Part shown: positions 35,088-44,473 of the stretch, piece by piece | Layout of the letters: each line of letters starts with the position of its first letter | Numbering within the stretch: the first letter of the stretch is position 1 | Assembly (NCBI GenBank): GCA_009773375.1 | Contig: WRPH01000019.1 | Span: forward strand, 26,877 to 90,876 | DNA from: Paracoccaceae bacterium | GTDB lineage: Bacteria; Pseudomonadota; Alphaproteobacteria; Rhodobacterales; Rhodobacteraceae | Direction of reading: 5' to 3' | Length of the DNA stretch: 64,000 nucleotides | The notes under the pieces: model-generated | The model's input: only the letters and a program-made list of their open reading frames with translations | Told to the model about the DNA's origin: nothing | The model's database searches: none | Program-made: the position numbers and the translations under genes

Positions 35088-36740
35088 TCACATGTTCGGA
35101 TAGTTCGGGCCACCGCCGCCCATCGGCGTTGTCCAGGTGATGTTTTGCGACGGGTCCTTGATGTCGCAGGTCTTGCAATGCACGCAGTTCTGGAAGTTGA
35201 TCTGGAAGCGCGGCTCTTTGCCCTCTTCCGCGATCACCTCGTACACCCCCGCCGGGCAATAGCGCTGCGCCGGTTCAGCGTATTGCGGCAGGTTGACGCT
35301 GATCGGGATCGAGGGGTCTTTCAGCTTCAGATGCGCCGGCTGCGCCTCGTCGTGGTTGGTGGCCGAGAAAGCCACGTTGGTCAGCCGATCAAACGACAGC
35401 ACGCCATCGGGCTTGGGGTAATCAATCGGCGCGTAATCCTTGGCAAGGCCGGTGGCTTCGGCATCGTTCTTGCCGTGTTTCAGCGTGCCAAGGATGGTCA
35501 GGCCAAAGGTGTTGGCCCACATATCCGCGCCGCCCAGCGTCAGCGAGGCGATCAGGCCGAATTTCGACCACAGCGGTTTGACGTTGCGCACCTTCTTCAG
35601 GTCTTTCGCAATCGCGCCCGAGCGCACGTCAGCCTCGTAGGCGGTCAGCTCGTCACTGGCACGGCCTGCAGCAATCGCCGCCGCCGCTGCTTCCGCCGCC
35701 GCAATGCCCGACAGCATGGCATTGTGGTTGCCCTTGATGCGCGGCACGTTCACCAGACCCGCCGAGCAGCCCAGCAGCGCCACGCCCGGTGCCACCATCT
35801 TGGGGATCGACTGCAAGCCACCTTCCGAGATTGCCCGCGCGCCGTAAGCGACGCGCTTGCCGCCTTTCAAAAGCTCGGCCACCATCGGGTGATGCTTGAA
35901 GCGCTGGAATTCCATGTAGGGATACAGGTGCGGGTTCTTGTAGTTCAGATGAACAACAAAGCCGACATAGACCTGATTGTTTTCAATGTGGTAGATGAAC
36001 GACCCGCCGCCGGCATTGCTGCCCAGCGGCCAGCCCATCGTGTGGGTGACGGTGCCCAGCTTGTGCTTCTTGGGGTCGATTTCCCAGATTTCTTTCATGC
36101 CAAGGCCGAATTTCTGCGGCTCGTGACCCTTGGACAGATCGTATTTGGCGATGACTTCTTTCGCGAGGCTGCCGCGCACGCCTTCCGACAGGAACACATA
36201 TTTGCCCGCCAGCACCATGCCGGGCTCATAGGAAGGGCCGGGGGTGCCATCGGCGTTCTTGCCGAATTCGCCCGCCACCACGCCGCGCACTTCGCCGTTG
36301 TCGCCGTAGACCAGTTCCGAACAGGACATGCCGGGGAAAATCTCGACGCCAAGTTCTTCGGCCTGTTGCGCCATCCAGCGGCAGACATTCGCCATCGACA
36401 CGATATAATTGCCGTGGTTGTTCATCAGGGGCGGCATCGGCCAGTTCGGGATGCGCATCTGACCGGCTGGGCCGAGGATGTAGAAATTATCCTCTAGTAC
36501 CTCGGTCTTGATCGGCGCGCCTTTGGCTTTCCAATCGGGGATCAGCGCGTTCAGGCCAGCCGGGTCCAGCACCGCGCCCGACAGGATATGCGCGCCGACT
36601 TCCGAGCCTTTTTCCAGCACCACCACCGACAGATTGCTGTCCAGCTGCTTCAGCCGGATCGCCGCCGAAAGCCCGGCCGGACCTGCGCCAACGATGACGA
36701 CATCATATTCCATCTGCTCGCGCGCGATCTGTTGCGACAT
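35088..36740 (-). CDS. Electron-transfer flavoprotein:ubiquinone oxidoreductase
   Basis: 550 residues from the ATG at 36738-36740 (GAGGGTAG ahead). N-terminal FAD-binding VIVGAGPAGLSAAIRLKQ, a membrane-interacting central region, and a C-terminal 4Fe-4S ferredoxin-like domain with CPAGVYE and NCVHCKTCDIKDPSQNI. The enzyme passes electrons from ETF (fed by acyl-CoA dehydrogenases, dimethylglycine dehydrogenase and others) to ubiquinone on the inner membrane. It is functionally linked to the acyl-CoA dehydrogenase at 44470. Confidence 0.96.
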   Translation of the reverse strand: MSQQIAREQMEYDVVIVGAGPAGLSAAIRLKQLDSNLSVVVLEKGSEVGAHILSGAVLDPAGLNALIPDWKAKGAPIKTEVLEDNFYILGPAGQMRIPNWPMPPLMNNHGNYIVSMANVCRWMAQQAEELGVEIFPGMSCSELVYGDNGEVRGVVAGEFGKNADGTPGPSYEPGMVLAGKYVFLSEGVRGSLAKEVIAKYDLSKGHEPQKFGLGMKEIWEIDPKKHKLGTVTHTMGWPLGSNAGGGSFIYHIENNQVYVGFVVHLNYKNPHLYPYMEFQRFKHHPMVAELLKGGKRVAYGARAISEGGLQSIPKMVAPGVALLGCSAGLVNVPRIKGNHNAMLSGIAAAEAAAAAIAAGRASDELTAYEADVRSGAIAKDLKKVRNVKPLWSKFGLIASLTLGGADMWANTFGLTILGTLKHGKNDAEATGLAKDYAPIDYPKPDGVLSFDRLTNVAFSATNHDEAQPAHLKLKDPSIPISVNLPQYAEPAQRYCPAGVYEVIAEEGKEPRFQINFQNCVHCKTCDIKDPSQNITWTTPMGGGGPNYPNM

Positions 36741-36959
36741 GGCTACCCTCTGGCTTCCCGTGTTTTCCCTGCGCGTCATTGCCTCAAGCCGGGGGCCGGG
36801 TCAACAGCGCGCAATAACCCGCCCGCCTCTGGCAGCGCTAACGCAATATTCTTTCCCAAACGCAGCCACTTTTTCCACACCGAACGGGGCTCCGCCGATT
36901 TCCGCCATACCCCCTTGCAATCGTGCGGCCTGTCGGTTCAGGTAGGGGCAAGAGTGGCA

Positions 36960-36992
36960 CAAGGTCATGGCTCTAACCGGGCTGTGACCTTG
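36960..36992. promoter_or_regulatory. Inverted repeat CAAGGTCA-N17-TGACCTTG upstream of greA
   Basis: An 8-bp perfect inverted repeat spaced by 17 bases ends 20 bases before the greA start. It could form a leader hairpin or be a two-site operator. The rest of the 272-base gap (36741-37012) shows nothing I can assign beyond promoters for ETF-QO and greA. Confidence 0.4.
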
Positions 36993-37012
36993 TTATTTGC
37001 GTGAAGAGACAA

Positions 37013-37483
37013 ATGGAAAAAATTCCGATGACGCGCGCGGGCTTTGTCGCGCTGGACGAAGAACTGAAACAGCTGAAGTCGGTGGAGCGCCCTGCGGTGA
37101 TCCGGGCGATTGCCGAGGCGCGCGAACATGGCGATCTTTCGGAAAACGCCGAATATCACGCCGCGCGCGAGAAGCAGAGCTTCATCGAAGGCCGGGTGAA
37201 AGAGCTGGAGGCGGTGATCTCGCTCGCCGAGGTGATCGACGTGGCAAAGTTGTCCGGCTCGATCAAATTCGGCGCGACGGTGACGGTGGTTGATGAAGAC
37301 AGCGACGAAGAGAAAACCTACCAGATCGTTGGCGAAACCGAGGCTGACATTGAACGCAACCTGCTGAACATCCGTTCGCCCTTGGCGCGCGCGCTGATCG
37401 GCAAGGATGAAGGCGACTCGGTCGAGGTGAAAACCCCCGGTGGCCAGCGCAGCTATGAGATCCTGACGATCCGTTTTGTCTGA
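37013..37483 (+). CDS. greA: Transcription elongation factor GreA
   Basis: 156 residues, the standard GreA length. The N-terminal coiled coil carries the acidic tip after the conserved opening IPMTRAGF, with [19 protein letters not shown]; the C-terminal FKBP-like domain ends in [14 protein letters not shown]. GreA stimulates RNA polymerase to cleave backtracked transcripts. I chose the ATG at 37013 over a GTG at 37001 because family members start with the short leader before IPMT. Confidence 0.96.
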   Translation: MEKIPMTRAGFVALDEELKQLKSVERPAVIRAIAEAREHGDLSENAEYHAAREKQSFIEGRVKELEAVISLAEVIDVAKLSGSIKFGATVTVVDEDSDEEKTYQIVGETEADIERNLLNIRSPLARALIGKDEGDSVEVKTPGGQRSYEILTIRFV

Positions 37484-37502
37484 CCCGAATAGGGACGCCG
37501 CT

Positions 37503-38516
37503 ATGAACGAGCCTCACCCAAAGCCGCGCGATCTTGGCCTGCTTGCCCGCCAAAACGGCACGTCGCAGGTGACGGCACCGGAATGGGCTGCGGCTGGCCT
37601 GAGCCTTGTCTGGGTGTTGGCGGTAGCGGCGTATTTCTTCACGGGTTCGATGGAATCGGGTGTGTTGGGCTTTGTCTTGGTGATTCTGGCGGTGTTCCTG
37701 CCGTTGGCGCTGATCTGGGCGGTGGTGACAACGCTGCGGTCGGTACGCAGCTTGCGCGCCGAGGCCGCGCGGTTGCAAGCCACGGTCGAAGCGATGCGGG
37801 CGGCCTATGTTTCGAACCAGCAGGCCGGAACGGCGATGAAGCCTTCAGTCGAACGCAAGCTGGATGAAATCGCGGCAGCGGCCAGACATACCGAAACCGC
37901 GCTGGCCAGCTTCAACTCGCGCCGTGATACCGGGCTGACGGTGCCGTCGGCGGACCGCAAGGCCGTGCTGGTGCAGCCCGCGCCGCAGCCCGAGGCCGAA
38001 CAGCCCGGCCTGGCGCTTGGCACCCCCGCCGAAGACTTGCGCGCGCCGTTGTCGGTGACGGATTTTGTCCGTGCCGTGCAGTTCCCGGAAAGCCCGGATG
38101 ACAAGGAAGGCTTTCGCGCGCTGCGGCTGGCCTTGGAAAACCGCGACGTTGCCAAGCTGATCCGTGCCGCGCAAGACGTGCTGACGCTGCTGAGCCAAGA
38201 GGGCATCTTCATGGATGATCTGAAGCCCGACCGCGCCCGGCCCGAACTGTGGCGCAAATTCGCTGCGGGCGAACGGGGCCGGGGTATTGCCGCACTTGGC
38301 GGCGTGCGGGATCGGTCGTCGCTGGCGCTGACGGCGGGGCGGATGCGCGAAGACCCGATCTTCCGCGATGCCGCGCATCACTTCCTACGCACCTTTGACC
38401 GCACCTTTTCCGAATTCGAAAAACACGCCAGCGATGCCGATCTGGCCGATCTGGCTGACACCCGCACCGCCCGCGCCTTCATGCTGCTGGGCCGGGTGAC
38501 GGGGACGTTTGACTAA
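37503..38516 (+). CDS. Conserved membrane protein of unknown function downstream of greA
   Basis: 337 residues from the ATG at 37503. Two transmembrane helices lie at about 33-85 (LSLVWVLAVAAYFF and LGFVLVILAVFLPLALIWAV). A coiled-coil stretch (LRAEAARLQATVEAMRAAY) follows, then a Pro-rich linker and a helical cytoplasmic domain (about 180-337) with REDPIFRDAAHHFLRTFDRTF. I recall this protein as conserved beside greA in Rhodobacteraceae, without assigned function. The end overlaps the convergent GNAT gene by 4 bases. Confidence 0.8.
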   Translation: MNEPHPKPRDLGLLARQNGTSQVTAPEWAAAGLSLVWVLAVAAYFFTGSMESGVLGFVLVILAVFLPLALIWAVVTTLRSVRSLRAEAARLQATVEAMRAAYVSNQQAGTAMKPSVERKLDEIAAAARHTETALASFNSRRDTGLTVPSADRKAVLVQPAPQPEAEQPGLALGTPAEDLRAPLSVTDFVRAVQFPESPDDKEGFRALRLALENRDVAKLIRAAQDVLTLLSQEGIFMDDLKPDRARPELWRKFAAGERGRGIAALGGVRDRSSLALTAGRMREDPIFRDAAHHFLRTFDRTFSEFEKHASDADLADLADTRTARAFMLLGRVTGTFD

Positions 38517-39097
38517 AGCGGCTTGACCATGGTGGTCGCCGACCGAAATCCGAAGGCAAACCGCAGCAAGCCGATATCATCTGTCTTTTCAACCGCATAG
38601 CCAAGGCGCAGATACAGCGCTTTGGCCCGCCAGTTGCTGTCGATCACATCCAGCCGCACCTGTTCATAGCCGCGCGCCACCGCCTCAGTCTCGATCGCCT
38701 GCATCAGCGCGCTGCCGATGCCGCGCCCCCGCGCGCTGCGCGCCACGCAAATGCCATCCAGCAGGAATCGGTCGTTATCAACTTCGTGACCCAGCATCCA
38801 CAACAGCGGCAGCCGCCATGCTGCCCCCAGCCTGCCATAGATCGCCTGCACATCCGCCATCTCGCCGCCTGCAAAGCTGCCCGCCGGGGTTTTGAACCCG
38901 GCCATGCCCAGCAGCCTGCCCTGTGCATCCAGCGCCACAATCGCATGGTCGCCGCGCAGCACACGGGTCAGAAAGCGCAACGCCAGCGGTTCCGGCCCCA
39001 TCACCCGGCCCAGCTTGCCGCCAAACGCCAGCCAATACAGTTGCACCGCCTCGGCGCGCAGGTGCGGGGGCAGGCCGATATGCAGCGAGACCTTCAT
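38513..39097 (-). CDS. GNAT-family N-acetyltransferase
   Basis: 194 residues with the GNAT acetyl-CoA-binding motif A ICVARSARGRGIGSALM (about 117-133) and the following VRLDVIDSNWRAKALYLRLGY, typical of the fold. The substrate is unknown. It overlaps the upstream gene by 4 bases, placing it at the end of the mob cluster transcript. Confidence 0.88.
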   Translation of the reverse strand: MKVSLHIGLPPHLRAEAVQLYWLAFGGKLGRVMGPEPLALRFLTRVLRGDHAIVALDAQGRLLGMAGFKTPAGSFAGGEMADVQAIYGRLGAAWRLPLLWMLGHEVDNDRFLLDGICVARSARGRGIGSALMQAIETEAVARGYEQVRLDVIDSNWRAKALYLRLGYAVEKTDDIGLLRFAFGFRSATTMVKPL

Positions 39098-39948
39098 GCC
39101 AGCGCACCACGCAACGCTGCCACATGGTCCGCACCAAGGATCCAGCCCTCTTCGGCGGCGACGGCGGGCGTTTCCAACAATGGAGCCAAGCCCCCGCCTT
39201 GGCTCAGCCGGAACAGGGCCTGAGCCAGCAGCCGCACCTGTGCTTCATCCTTGATCGCGGCAGGATCGTCGGCGACTTCGGCGGCCAGCAGCGAGGGGTA
39301 AACCTCGGCCAGCACGATGCGCGTATCCGCCCTATCAAACGGCCACACCGCCACACCCGGCAACTGTGCCAGACGATGCAACATCGCTTGCCCCATCAGC
39401 CCCTGCGAGCCTGCCGCGCCGGTGGTGTAAAGCTTCCAGACGGCTTGCGCGCGCGGCACCAGCCTTTCCACCGCGCGGCGTTCTGTCAGGCCAAGTGACG
39501 GATAATCAATGGTTTTTCGAGCGGGCAGGTCGGGCAAGGCCAATCCTGCCGGGCGACCCCAGAACGGCCCGCCCCGGATCAGACTACTGCCAAACAGCCG
39601 GTTGATTTCGGCGGCAACCTCAAAGCGGTTGTTTCGGTTGCGGGCATCGTCCTGCAACCGCGCCGCAAGCCAGGCCCAAACCGCCCGCGCCTGCGGCTGC
39701 CCGGTCAGCTGTGCCGCAAATCCCGCCGGGTAGCCCATCGGAAAATCAAAGCCGATCAACAGTCGCTGCCCGATGGGCAGGCTATTAATCTCGGCCAGCA
39801 ATGCTGCTTCGGCCTGTTGTCTGGTGCGGAAATAACGGCTCTGCCGGCCCGGACTTCCCAGCCAGATCGCATCTGCCGACGGCTTGGCGGGCGAGCGCGC
39901 CGACGCCGCCGACCAATCGGCAATGATCACCCGGTCAAACCGCGACAA
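39094..39948 (-). CDS. RNase-H-like-fold protein of the molybdopterin guanine dinucleotide cluster
   Basis: 284 residues. The start IIADWSAASA and the strand LLIGFDFPMGYPAGF carry conserved acidic residues like those of DUF429-type RNase-H-fold proteins. Homologues are often annotated as molybdopterin guanine dinucleotide synthesis protein because they sit beside mobAB, as here: the start overlaps mobB by 14 bases. A biochemical role has not, to my knowledge, been shown. Confidence 0.75.
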   Translation of the reverse strand: MSRFDRVIIADWSAASARSPAKPSADAIWLGSPGRQSRYFRTRQQAEAALLAEINSLPIGQRLLIGFDFPMGYPAGFAAQLTGQPQARAVWAWLAARLQDDARNRNNRFEVAAEINRLFGSSLIRGGPFWGRPAGLALPDLPARKTIDYPSLGLTERRAVERLVPRAQAVWKLYTTGAAGSQGLMGQAMLHRLAQLPGVAVWPFDRADTRIVLAEVYPSLLAAEVADDPAAIKDEAQVRLLAQALFRLSQGGGLAPLLETPAVAAEEGWILGADHVAALRGALA

Positions 39949-40435
39949 GGCCGCAGTCTTTCAAAATGAACTCCGCCACCTCCGCCGCATCGTTCAGGTT
40001 CAGGCGGGGCACCGTCAGCGCAGGCAGCGGGCTATCGCTGGCCACCGCCCGCACAGTGGTATCCGCAGGCTGGATCAGATCATGCCCGGCCTGCGCCCGG
40101 AACACTTCGATCTTCGGATGATCGCCGCGCTTGAAACCCTCGACCAGCACCAGATCAACCGGGGCGAGCCGTGTCAGCAGTGCCGCCAGTCCGGGCGCCG
40201 TGCCGCGATGATCGTGCAACAAGGCAAAGCGGCCCGGCGTGGCCAGAATCACTTCGGACGCACCTGCCGCGCGATGGCGAAAGCTGTCGCTGCCGGGGGT
40301 GTCCAGATCAACATCGTGATGGCTGTGTTTGATGGTCGAAACGCTGAAACCCCGCACGGTAATCTCGACCAACAGGCGTTCGACCAGCGTGGTCTTGCCC
40401 GCATGTTTCCAGCCGATCACGCCAAAAACCTTCAT
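39935..40435 (-). CDS. mobB: Molybdopterin-guanine dinucleotide biosynthesis adaptor MobB
   Basis: 166 residues with Walker A GWKHAGKTT near the N-terminus, the IKHSHHD motif and LVLVEGFKRGDHPKIEV, all typical of MobB. This GTP-binding protein assists MobA in attaching GMP to molybdopterin. It is translationally coupled to mobA (ATGA overlap). Confidence 0.95.
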   Translation of the reverse strand: MKVFGVIGWKHAGKTTLVERLLVEITVRGFSVSTIKHSHHDVDLDTPGSDSFRHRAAGASEVILATPGRFALLHDHRGTAPGLAALLTRLAPVDLVLVEGFKRGDHPKIEVFRAQAGHDLIQPADTTVRAVASDSPLPALTVPRLNLNDAAEVAEFILKDCGLVAV

Positions 40436-41022
40436 GACTGCCCCCGCAACAGCGCCTCGGCGCGGGCAAGATCTTCGCGGTTGTTCAGATTCTGAAACGC
40501 CGCTTCATCGGGGAACCGAGCCCGCGCGGCGTGGTGGCTTTCGGCAAAGCCAAGCACGCGCGGCTTTGCGCCCGAGGCCAGAAAGTCCGCCAGAGGGGAT
40601 GCCAAAGCAACCGGCCACAGGCCAAATGTGGGGTGGTCCTTCGCCGCATGTGCCAACGCCACGCCCTCAACCGAAGCTTCAGCCGCAAGGCACAGCTGCG
40701 GCACCAGATCGCCGGGGAAGAACGGCGTGTCCACTGCGACCGATACCACCGCCGTCGCCCCCAAAGGCGCTGCCCAGTTCAGCGCCGCCAGCACCCCGGC
40801 CAAGGGGCCAAGCGGCGTGGCATCGGCCAGCACTGTCAGGCCAAACCCGGCCAGCCGCGCCGGATCGCCGTTGGCCGAAATCGCCAGCCGTTCCACCTGC
40901 GGTTCCAGCCTTGCGATGGCGTTGGCCAGCAAGCTGCGCCCGCCCAGCGGCAGCAGTGCCTTGTCGGCCCCGCCCATGCGTTGCCCTTCGCCACCCGCCA
41001 GAATGATCCCGAAAATCCGCAC
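40432..41022 (-). CDS. mobA: Molybdenum cofactor guanylyltransferase MobA
   Basis: 196 residues from a GTG at 41020-41022, eleven bases after AAGGGGCAG; it opens VRIFGIILAGGEGQRMGG, the nucleotidyltransferase signature (LAGGxxxRMGG). DTPFFPGD supplies the metal-binding region. It transfers GMP from GTP to molybdopterin for DMSO-reductase-type enzymes. Confidence 0.95.
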   Translation of the reverse strand: MRIFGIILAGGEGQRMGGADKALLPLGGRSLLANAIARLEPQVERLAISANGDPARLAGFGLTVLADATPLGPLAGVLAALNWAAPLGATAVVSVAVDTPFFPGDLVPQLCLAAEASVEGVALAHAAKDHPTFGLWPVALASPLADFLASGAKPRVLGFAESHHAARARFPDEAAFQNLNNREDLARAEALLRGQS

Positions 41023-41103
41023 GACTGCCCCTTCAACTTCTTGCGCTAAAGGCCTAAGCCGTTCCGCATCCGGCGTAAAGCCGCCCCCATTGTGCGAGCC
41101 GCG

Positions 41104-41811
41104 ATGTCTTTGCCTCGTCAAGCCTTTCTGCGCGGCTGCCGTGATGCGCTGCCGTTTCTGGTGGTGATCGTGCCGTTTGCGATGCTGTTCGGGCTGGCCG
41201 CTTCAGAAGCCGGCCTGCATCTGTATGAAATCATGGCCTTTACTGTCACGGTCTTTGCCGGGGCGTCACAGTTGGTGGCGCTGCAGCTGCTGCAAGATCA
41301 GGCACCGCTGCTGGTGATTCTGGCGACATCTTTGGCGGTCAATCTGCGCATGCTGATGTATTCGGTAACGCTGGCCCCGCATTTTGGCGCGGCTCCGGTG
41401 GGGGTGCGCGCGGCGATGGCCTATTTCCTGATCGACCAGAGCTTTGCGCTTTCGGTGGCGGAATTCGACAAGCGTCCAATGCAGACGCTGCCTGAAAAGA
41501 TCGGCTACTTCTTTGGCGTGGTGACGCCAATCGCGCCGCTGTGGATGATCTCGACCATCGCCGGAGCAGTGGCAGGACGGGCAATTCCGCCAGAATATGC
41601 GCTGGATTTCGCGGTGCCGATCACCTTTCTGGCGATGACCGCGCCGATGATCCGCAGCCTGCCGCATGCGGTGGCGGCGGGGCTGTCGGTGGCGCTGACG
41701 CTGGGGCTGGCTTTTCTGCCGTATGGCACCGGACTTTTGGTGGCGGCAGCGGTTGGCATGGCCGCCGGAGCGATGCTGGAATATCGTCGCGAAAAGGCTG
41801 GACGAGTATGA
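41104..41811 (+). CDS. azlC: AzlC-family branched-chain amino-acid exporter subunit
   Basis: 235 residues from the ATG at 41104 (a GTG at 41092 is possible). Several transmembrane helices and the family motif FAGASQLVALQLL with NLRMLMYS identify AzlC (LIV-E family). It forms a two-component exporter with AzlD, whose start overlaps this stop (ATGA). It is divergent from mobA. Confidence 0.92.
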   Translation: MSLPRQAFLRGCRDALPFLVVIVPFAMLFGLAASEAGLHLYEIMAFTVTVFAGASQLVALQLLQDQAPLLVILATSLAVNLRMLMYSVTLAPHFGAAPVGVRAAMAYFLIDQSFALSVAEFDKRPMQTLPEKIGYFFGVVTPIAPLWMISTIAGAVAGRAIPPEYALDFAVPITFLAMTAPMIRSLPHAVAAGLSVALTLGLAFLPYGTGLLVAAAVGMAAGAMLEYRREKAGRV

Positions 41812-42134
41812 TTGATCGTCCGCAATTCTGGCTGGTGGTGCTGTTTCTGGGCATCTCCACCTATGCGATCCGATTTTCCTTCCTTGGCCTGTTGGGGCGC
41901 AGACCGTTGCCGGGCTGGCTGCAACGTTGCCTGCGCTATACGGCGGTGGCGGTGATGCCCGCGCTGGTGGCCCCGGCGGTGCTTTGGCCTGTGGCAACGG
42001 GTGGCCATACCGATCCGGCCCGGCTGATGGCGGCATTGGCGACGCTGGCGGTGGGCATGATCACCAAGCAGATGATGGCCACCATAGCCGCCGGAGTGGC
42101 GGTTCTGGCAGTGCTGCAATATCTGCTGGTTTAG
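41808..42134 (+). CDS. azlD: AzlD-family small subunit of branched-chain amino-acid exporter
   Basis: 108 residues with three to four transmembrane helices; TYAIRFSFLGLLGRRPLPGWLQRCLRY is diagnostic of AzlD. Start set by the ATGA overlap with azlC. Its stop overlaps the convergent lipoprotein gene by 4 bases. Confidence 0.92.
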   Translation: MIDRPQFWLVVLFLGISTYAIRFSFLGLLGRRPLPGWLQRCLRYTAVAVMPALVAPAVLWPVATGGHTDPARLMAALATLAVGMITKQMMATIAAGVAVLAVLQYLLV

Positions 42135-42739
42135 ATCGGCGCGTGTTCGGCCTGCACCATCAGCACGCCGTGGTTGTTGTCGGCGTCATCATCGGTGATC
42201 AGCTTGGTGGAAACGCCCGGCAGCTTGCCGAAAGCGTCGGACAGTTTGTTCGGGAACCAGGTGTTGCGGACCGATTCAAATCCGGGAACCCCACCCAGAA
42301 TTGACGACACCGAGTTCGAACATTGCGCCTTGGGCACCGCGCCATAGGCTTCCGCCCGCTGTTTGATCAATTCAGCGATTTCGGGCGAAACAACCACGGT
42401 CTGCTCGATGACGTTATAGGTCTGGCGCGCGTGGTAATCGATGTAAAAGCTGATCATGCGCGGTGTCACGCCATAATGAACGTCATTCCGTTCTGGCAGG
42501 TAGGGGTGATACCAGGTGCCCGCCGGATCAAACATCACTTGTTGCGAAGCGTTGACCAGCAGGCCGGAATGCGCGCCAGAGCCGTTGCGGGTGCTGACCA
42601 CCGTGAACAGGGTGATCGACCGTGGCGGCTCGGCGACATAAGCCGCCTTCGCCACAGCCTCATCTGAGGCCCATTTCTGTTCCGCACCGCAGGCACTCAG
42701 CGCAAACAGCGCCAGAACGGCAAAGGCCTTGAAAGACAT
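42131..42739 (-). CDS. Lipoprotein, possible circularly permuted papain-like (NlpC/P60-related) fold
   Basis: 202 residues. The signal ends in lipobox LSAC (Cys17). In the mature part His is found in GSGAHSGLLVN, followed by a strand and FDPAG, and about 80 residues later comes QCSNSVSSIL. A His-first, Cys-later order with the Cys at a helix start is the arrangement of permuted papain-like folds (YiiX/LRAT type), so an amidase or acyltransferase is a reasonable guess. This is inference only; I do not recognise the family with certainty. Confidence 0.7.
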   Translation of the reverse strand: MSFKAFAVLALFALSACGAEQKWASDEAVAKAAYVAEPPRSITLFTVVSTRNGSGAHSGLLVNASQQVMFDPAGTWYHPYLPERNDVHYGVTPRMISFYIDYHARQTYNVIEQTVVVSPEIAELIKQRAEAYGAVPKAQCSNSVSSILGGVPGFESVRNTWFPNKLSDAFGKLPGVSTKLITDDDADNNHGVLMVQAEHAPI

Positions 42740-42763
42740 GTCAAATTCCGGCGCTGTTAGGGG

Positions 42764-42898
42764 TCAGGCGTTGGCGAGGGCGAGGAAAACCAGAACGCCG
42801 ATCGAGATGACGGCGCCCCAGATCGTCATGCGGATAAAGCCATCAAAGGTCTTTTCCTGCACACGAATATCCATGCTGCCCTGTTTGTGGTCGGCCAT
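42764..42898 (-). CDS. aa3-type cytochrome c oxidase subunit IV
   Basis: 44 residues from the ATG at 42896-42898 with AAGGAC upstream. A polar N-terminus ([21 protein letters not shown]) is followed by one transmembrane helix ending in LALANA. The pattern MDI..QEKTF.GF matches the bacterial aa3-oxidase subunit IV family (PF07835). It packs against the core oxidase in the membrane. The core subunits are not in the window. Confidence 0.9.
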   Translation of the reverse strand: MADHKQGSMDIRVQEKTFDGFIRMTIWGAVISIGVLVFLALANA

Positions 42899-42979
42899 TT
42901 CGGTTGTCCTTTCGTCTTTTGTTATCTTGCGCATATCTGATTCACGCCCGCCTGTCACGGGGTCACTGCGGCATTTTGG

Positions 42980-43435
42980 TCAGGCCGATCCGTCGCCGGA
43001 CTCGCCGCCCGACCAACCCGAGGCCAGCCGAAACCCGATGCGCGTTGGCGGGGCTTCCGGTGTGGATTTCGGCACCGCGCGCAGCATCACCGAAAGCTGG
43101 GCAATGTGTTGGATCAGTTGGGTTTTCGTGCCATCTTCGTCGCGGCCATAGAAGGTGATCATGTCGGGTTCAAAAAAACCCAGGCCTTCGATCTTCAGCA
43201 CCCCGGCATCCGATCCGGCGAAGCCCATCGCGATTTCGTGATTGCTGTCCAACTGCTTTTCGAAATTGCGGATATACAGCACAAGCCGGTCATAGGCCCA
43301 TTCGGCGGGGCTTTTTTGTTGTGGTGGCTGGGGGTGCATCGGCTCTGACAAGGGGGCATGCGGCATGCCCGATGCCTTGGCAATTGCCTGCGCCATCGCG
43401 GTCTCAGTAACGGAGTCTTTGATCGGGTTGGGCAT
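42980..43435 (-). CDS. Conserved alphaproteobacterial protein of unknown function (DUF6173-like)
   Basis: 151 residues. After a Pro/Gln-rich N-terminus comes a well-conserved core: WAYDRLVLYIRNFEKQL, MGFAGSDAGVLKIEGLG and ITFYGRDEDG..TQLIQH. I believe this is the DUF6173 family; the function is unknown. A cytoplasmic location is likely, as there is no signal or membrane segment. It lies 9 bases upstream of the MBL hydrolase stop, in the same direction. Confidence 0.75.
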   Translation of the reverse strand: MPNPIKDSVTETAMAQAIAKASGMPHAPLSEPMHPQPPQQKSPAEWAYDRLVLYIRNFEKQLDSNHEIAMGFAGSDAGVLKIEGLGFFEPDMITFYGRDEDGTKTQLIQHIAQLSVMLRAVPKSTPEAPPTRIGFRLASGWSGGESGDGSA

Positions 43436-43444
43436 GGCGGCTCC

Positions 43445-44473
43445 TCAAACGGCCTGCCAAGCCCAGGCCCCTTCGGCGGTCAGAAAACGCGAAACCTGCC
43501 CGCGCTTCAAGAGGTAGTTCAGATGCGCCACGGTTTCCACCAAGGCCAGCCCGTATTGCGATCCGGTGATTTCGCGCTTGAACAGCGGGATAAAGCACTG
43601 GCTGGCGGTTTTCGGCGTGGACAGGTGCGCCAACAGCCGATCCAGCGCGGATTCGTGGTTTTCCGCCATTTGGATCAGCCTGAACGGCAGGCCCGAGAAC
43701 GGCAGCTTGTGGCCCGGCAGCACCAGATGATCCATCCGGGCATGGGGGGCAAAGCCGCGTGTGCTGTGCAGCCATTCGGCCAGCGGATCGGCCTCGGGCT
43801 CAGTCGGGTAGACGCCGATATTGGCGGAGATGCCGGGCAATAGCTGATCGCCGCCCAGAATCAGATGGTCATCCAGGCTCCATAGCGTGGCATGGTCGGG
43901 TGCATGGCCTTGCCCCAGCCGCACCAGCCAGCGGCGGCCCCCGGCGGTGATGACGTCGCCTTCATCCAAACGGGTAAAACCCTGCGGCAGCGGGGCCACC
44001 ACATCGGCAAAATTGAACGGGCGTTCGGCGGCCTTTTGTGCCAACGCGGCCTGATCCAGACCAGCGCGCTGATAGAACAGCATCGCCTCGGGTGTCGGGG
44101 CCTCCTGCACATCCAGCACCAGCATGCGCGCGTAAAGCCAAGCAGTGCGGGGGATGATCAGCTCCACCCCCTGCGCCTGAAACCAGCCGGCTAGGCCGAT
44201 ATGGTCGGGATGGTGATGCGTGACAATCAGGCGGCGCACGGGTTTGCCGTGCAGAGGCCCGGCCAGCAGCGCGGCCCAGATCGCCTTGGTCTTGCGGCTT
44301 TGCAGCCCGGTATCCACCAGCGTCCAGCCGTCGGCATCCGCCAGCGCGTAGACGTTGACATGATCCAGCGCCATCGGCAGCGGCAACCGCATCCACAGGA
44401 TATTTTCGGCAATCTCAATCGCCGCACCTTCCGCAGGCGGGGCGTCCCACGGGTGATGGATGATCGCGCTCAC
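43445..44473 (-). CDS. MBL-fold metallohydrolase (beta-lactamase/glyoxalase II-like)
   Basis: 342 residues. The metal motif is THHHPDHIGLAGW (HxHxDH), with later His/Asp ligands around GQGHAPDHATLW and GGDQLLPGISANIGVYP, and the C-terminal winged-helix-like extension common in long MBL proteins. The substrate is unknown. It overlaps the acyl-CoA dehydrogenase stop as a four-base unit, so both are likely in one operon. Confidence 0.88.
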   Translation of the reverse strand: MSAIIHHPWDAPPAEGAAIEIAENILWMRLPLPMALDHVNVYALADADGWTLVDTGLQSRKTKAIWAALLAGPLHGKPVRRLIVTHHHPDHIGLAGWFQAQGVELIIPRTAWLYARMLVLDVQEAPTPEAMLFYQRAGLDQAALAQKAAERPFNFADVVAPLPQGFTRLDEGDVITAGGRRWLVRLGQGHAPDHATLWSLDDHLILGGDQLLPGISANIGVYPTEPEADPLAEWLHSTRGFAPHARMDHLVLPGHKLPFSGLPFRLIQMAENHESALDRLLAHLSTPKTASQCFIPLFKREITGSQYGLALVETVAHLNYLLKRGQVSRFLTAEGAWAWQAV

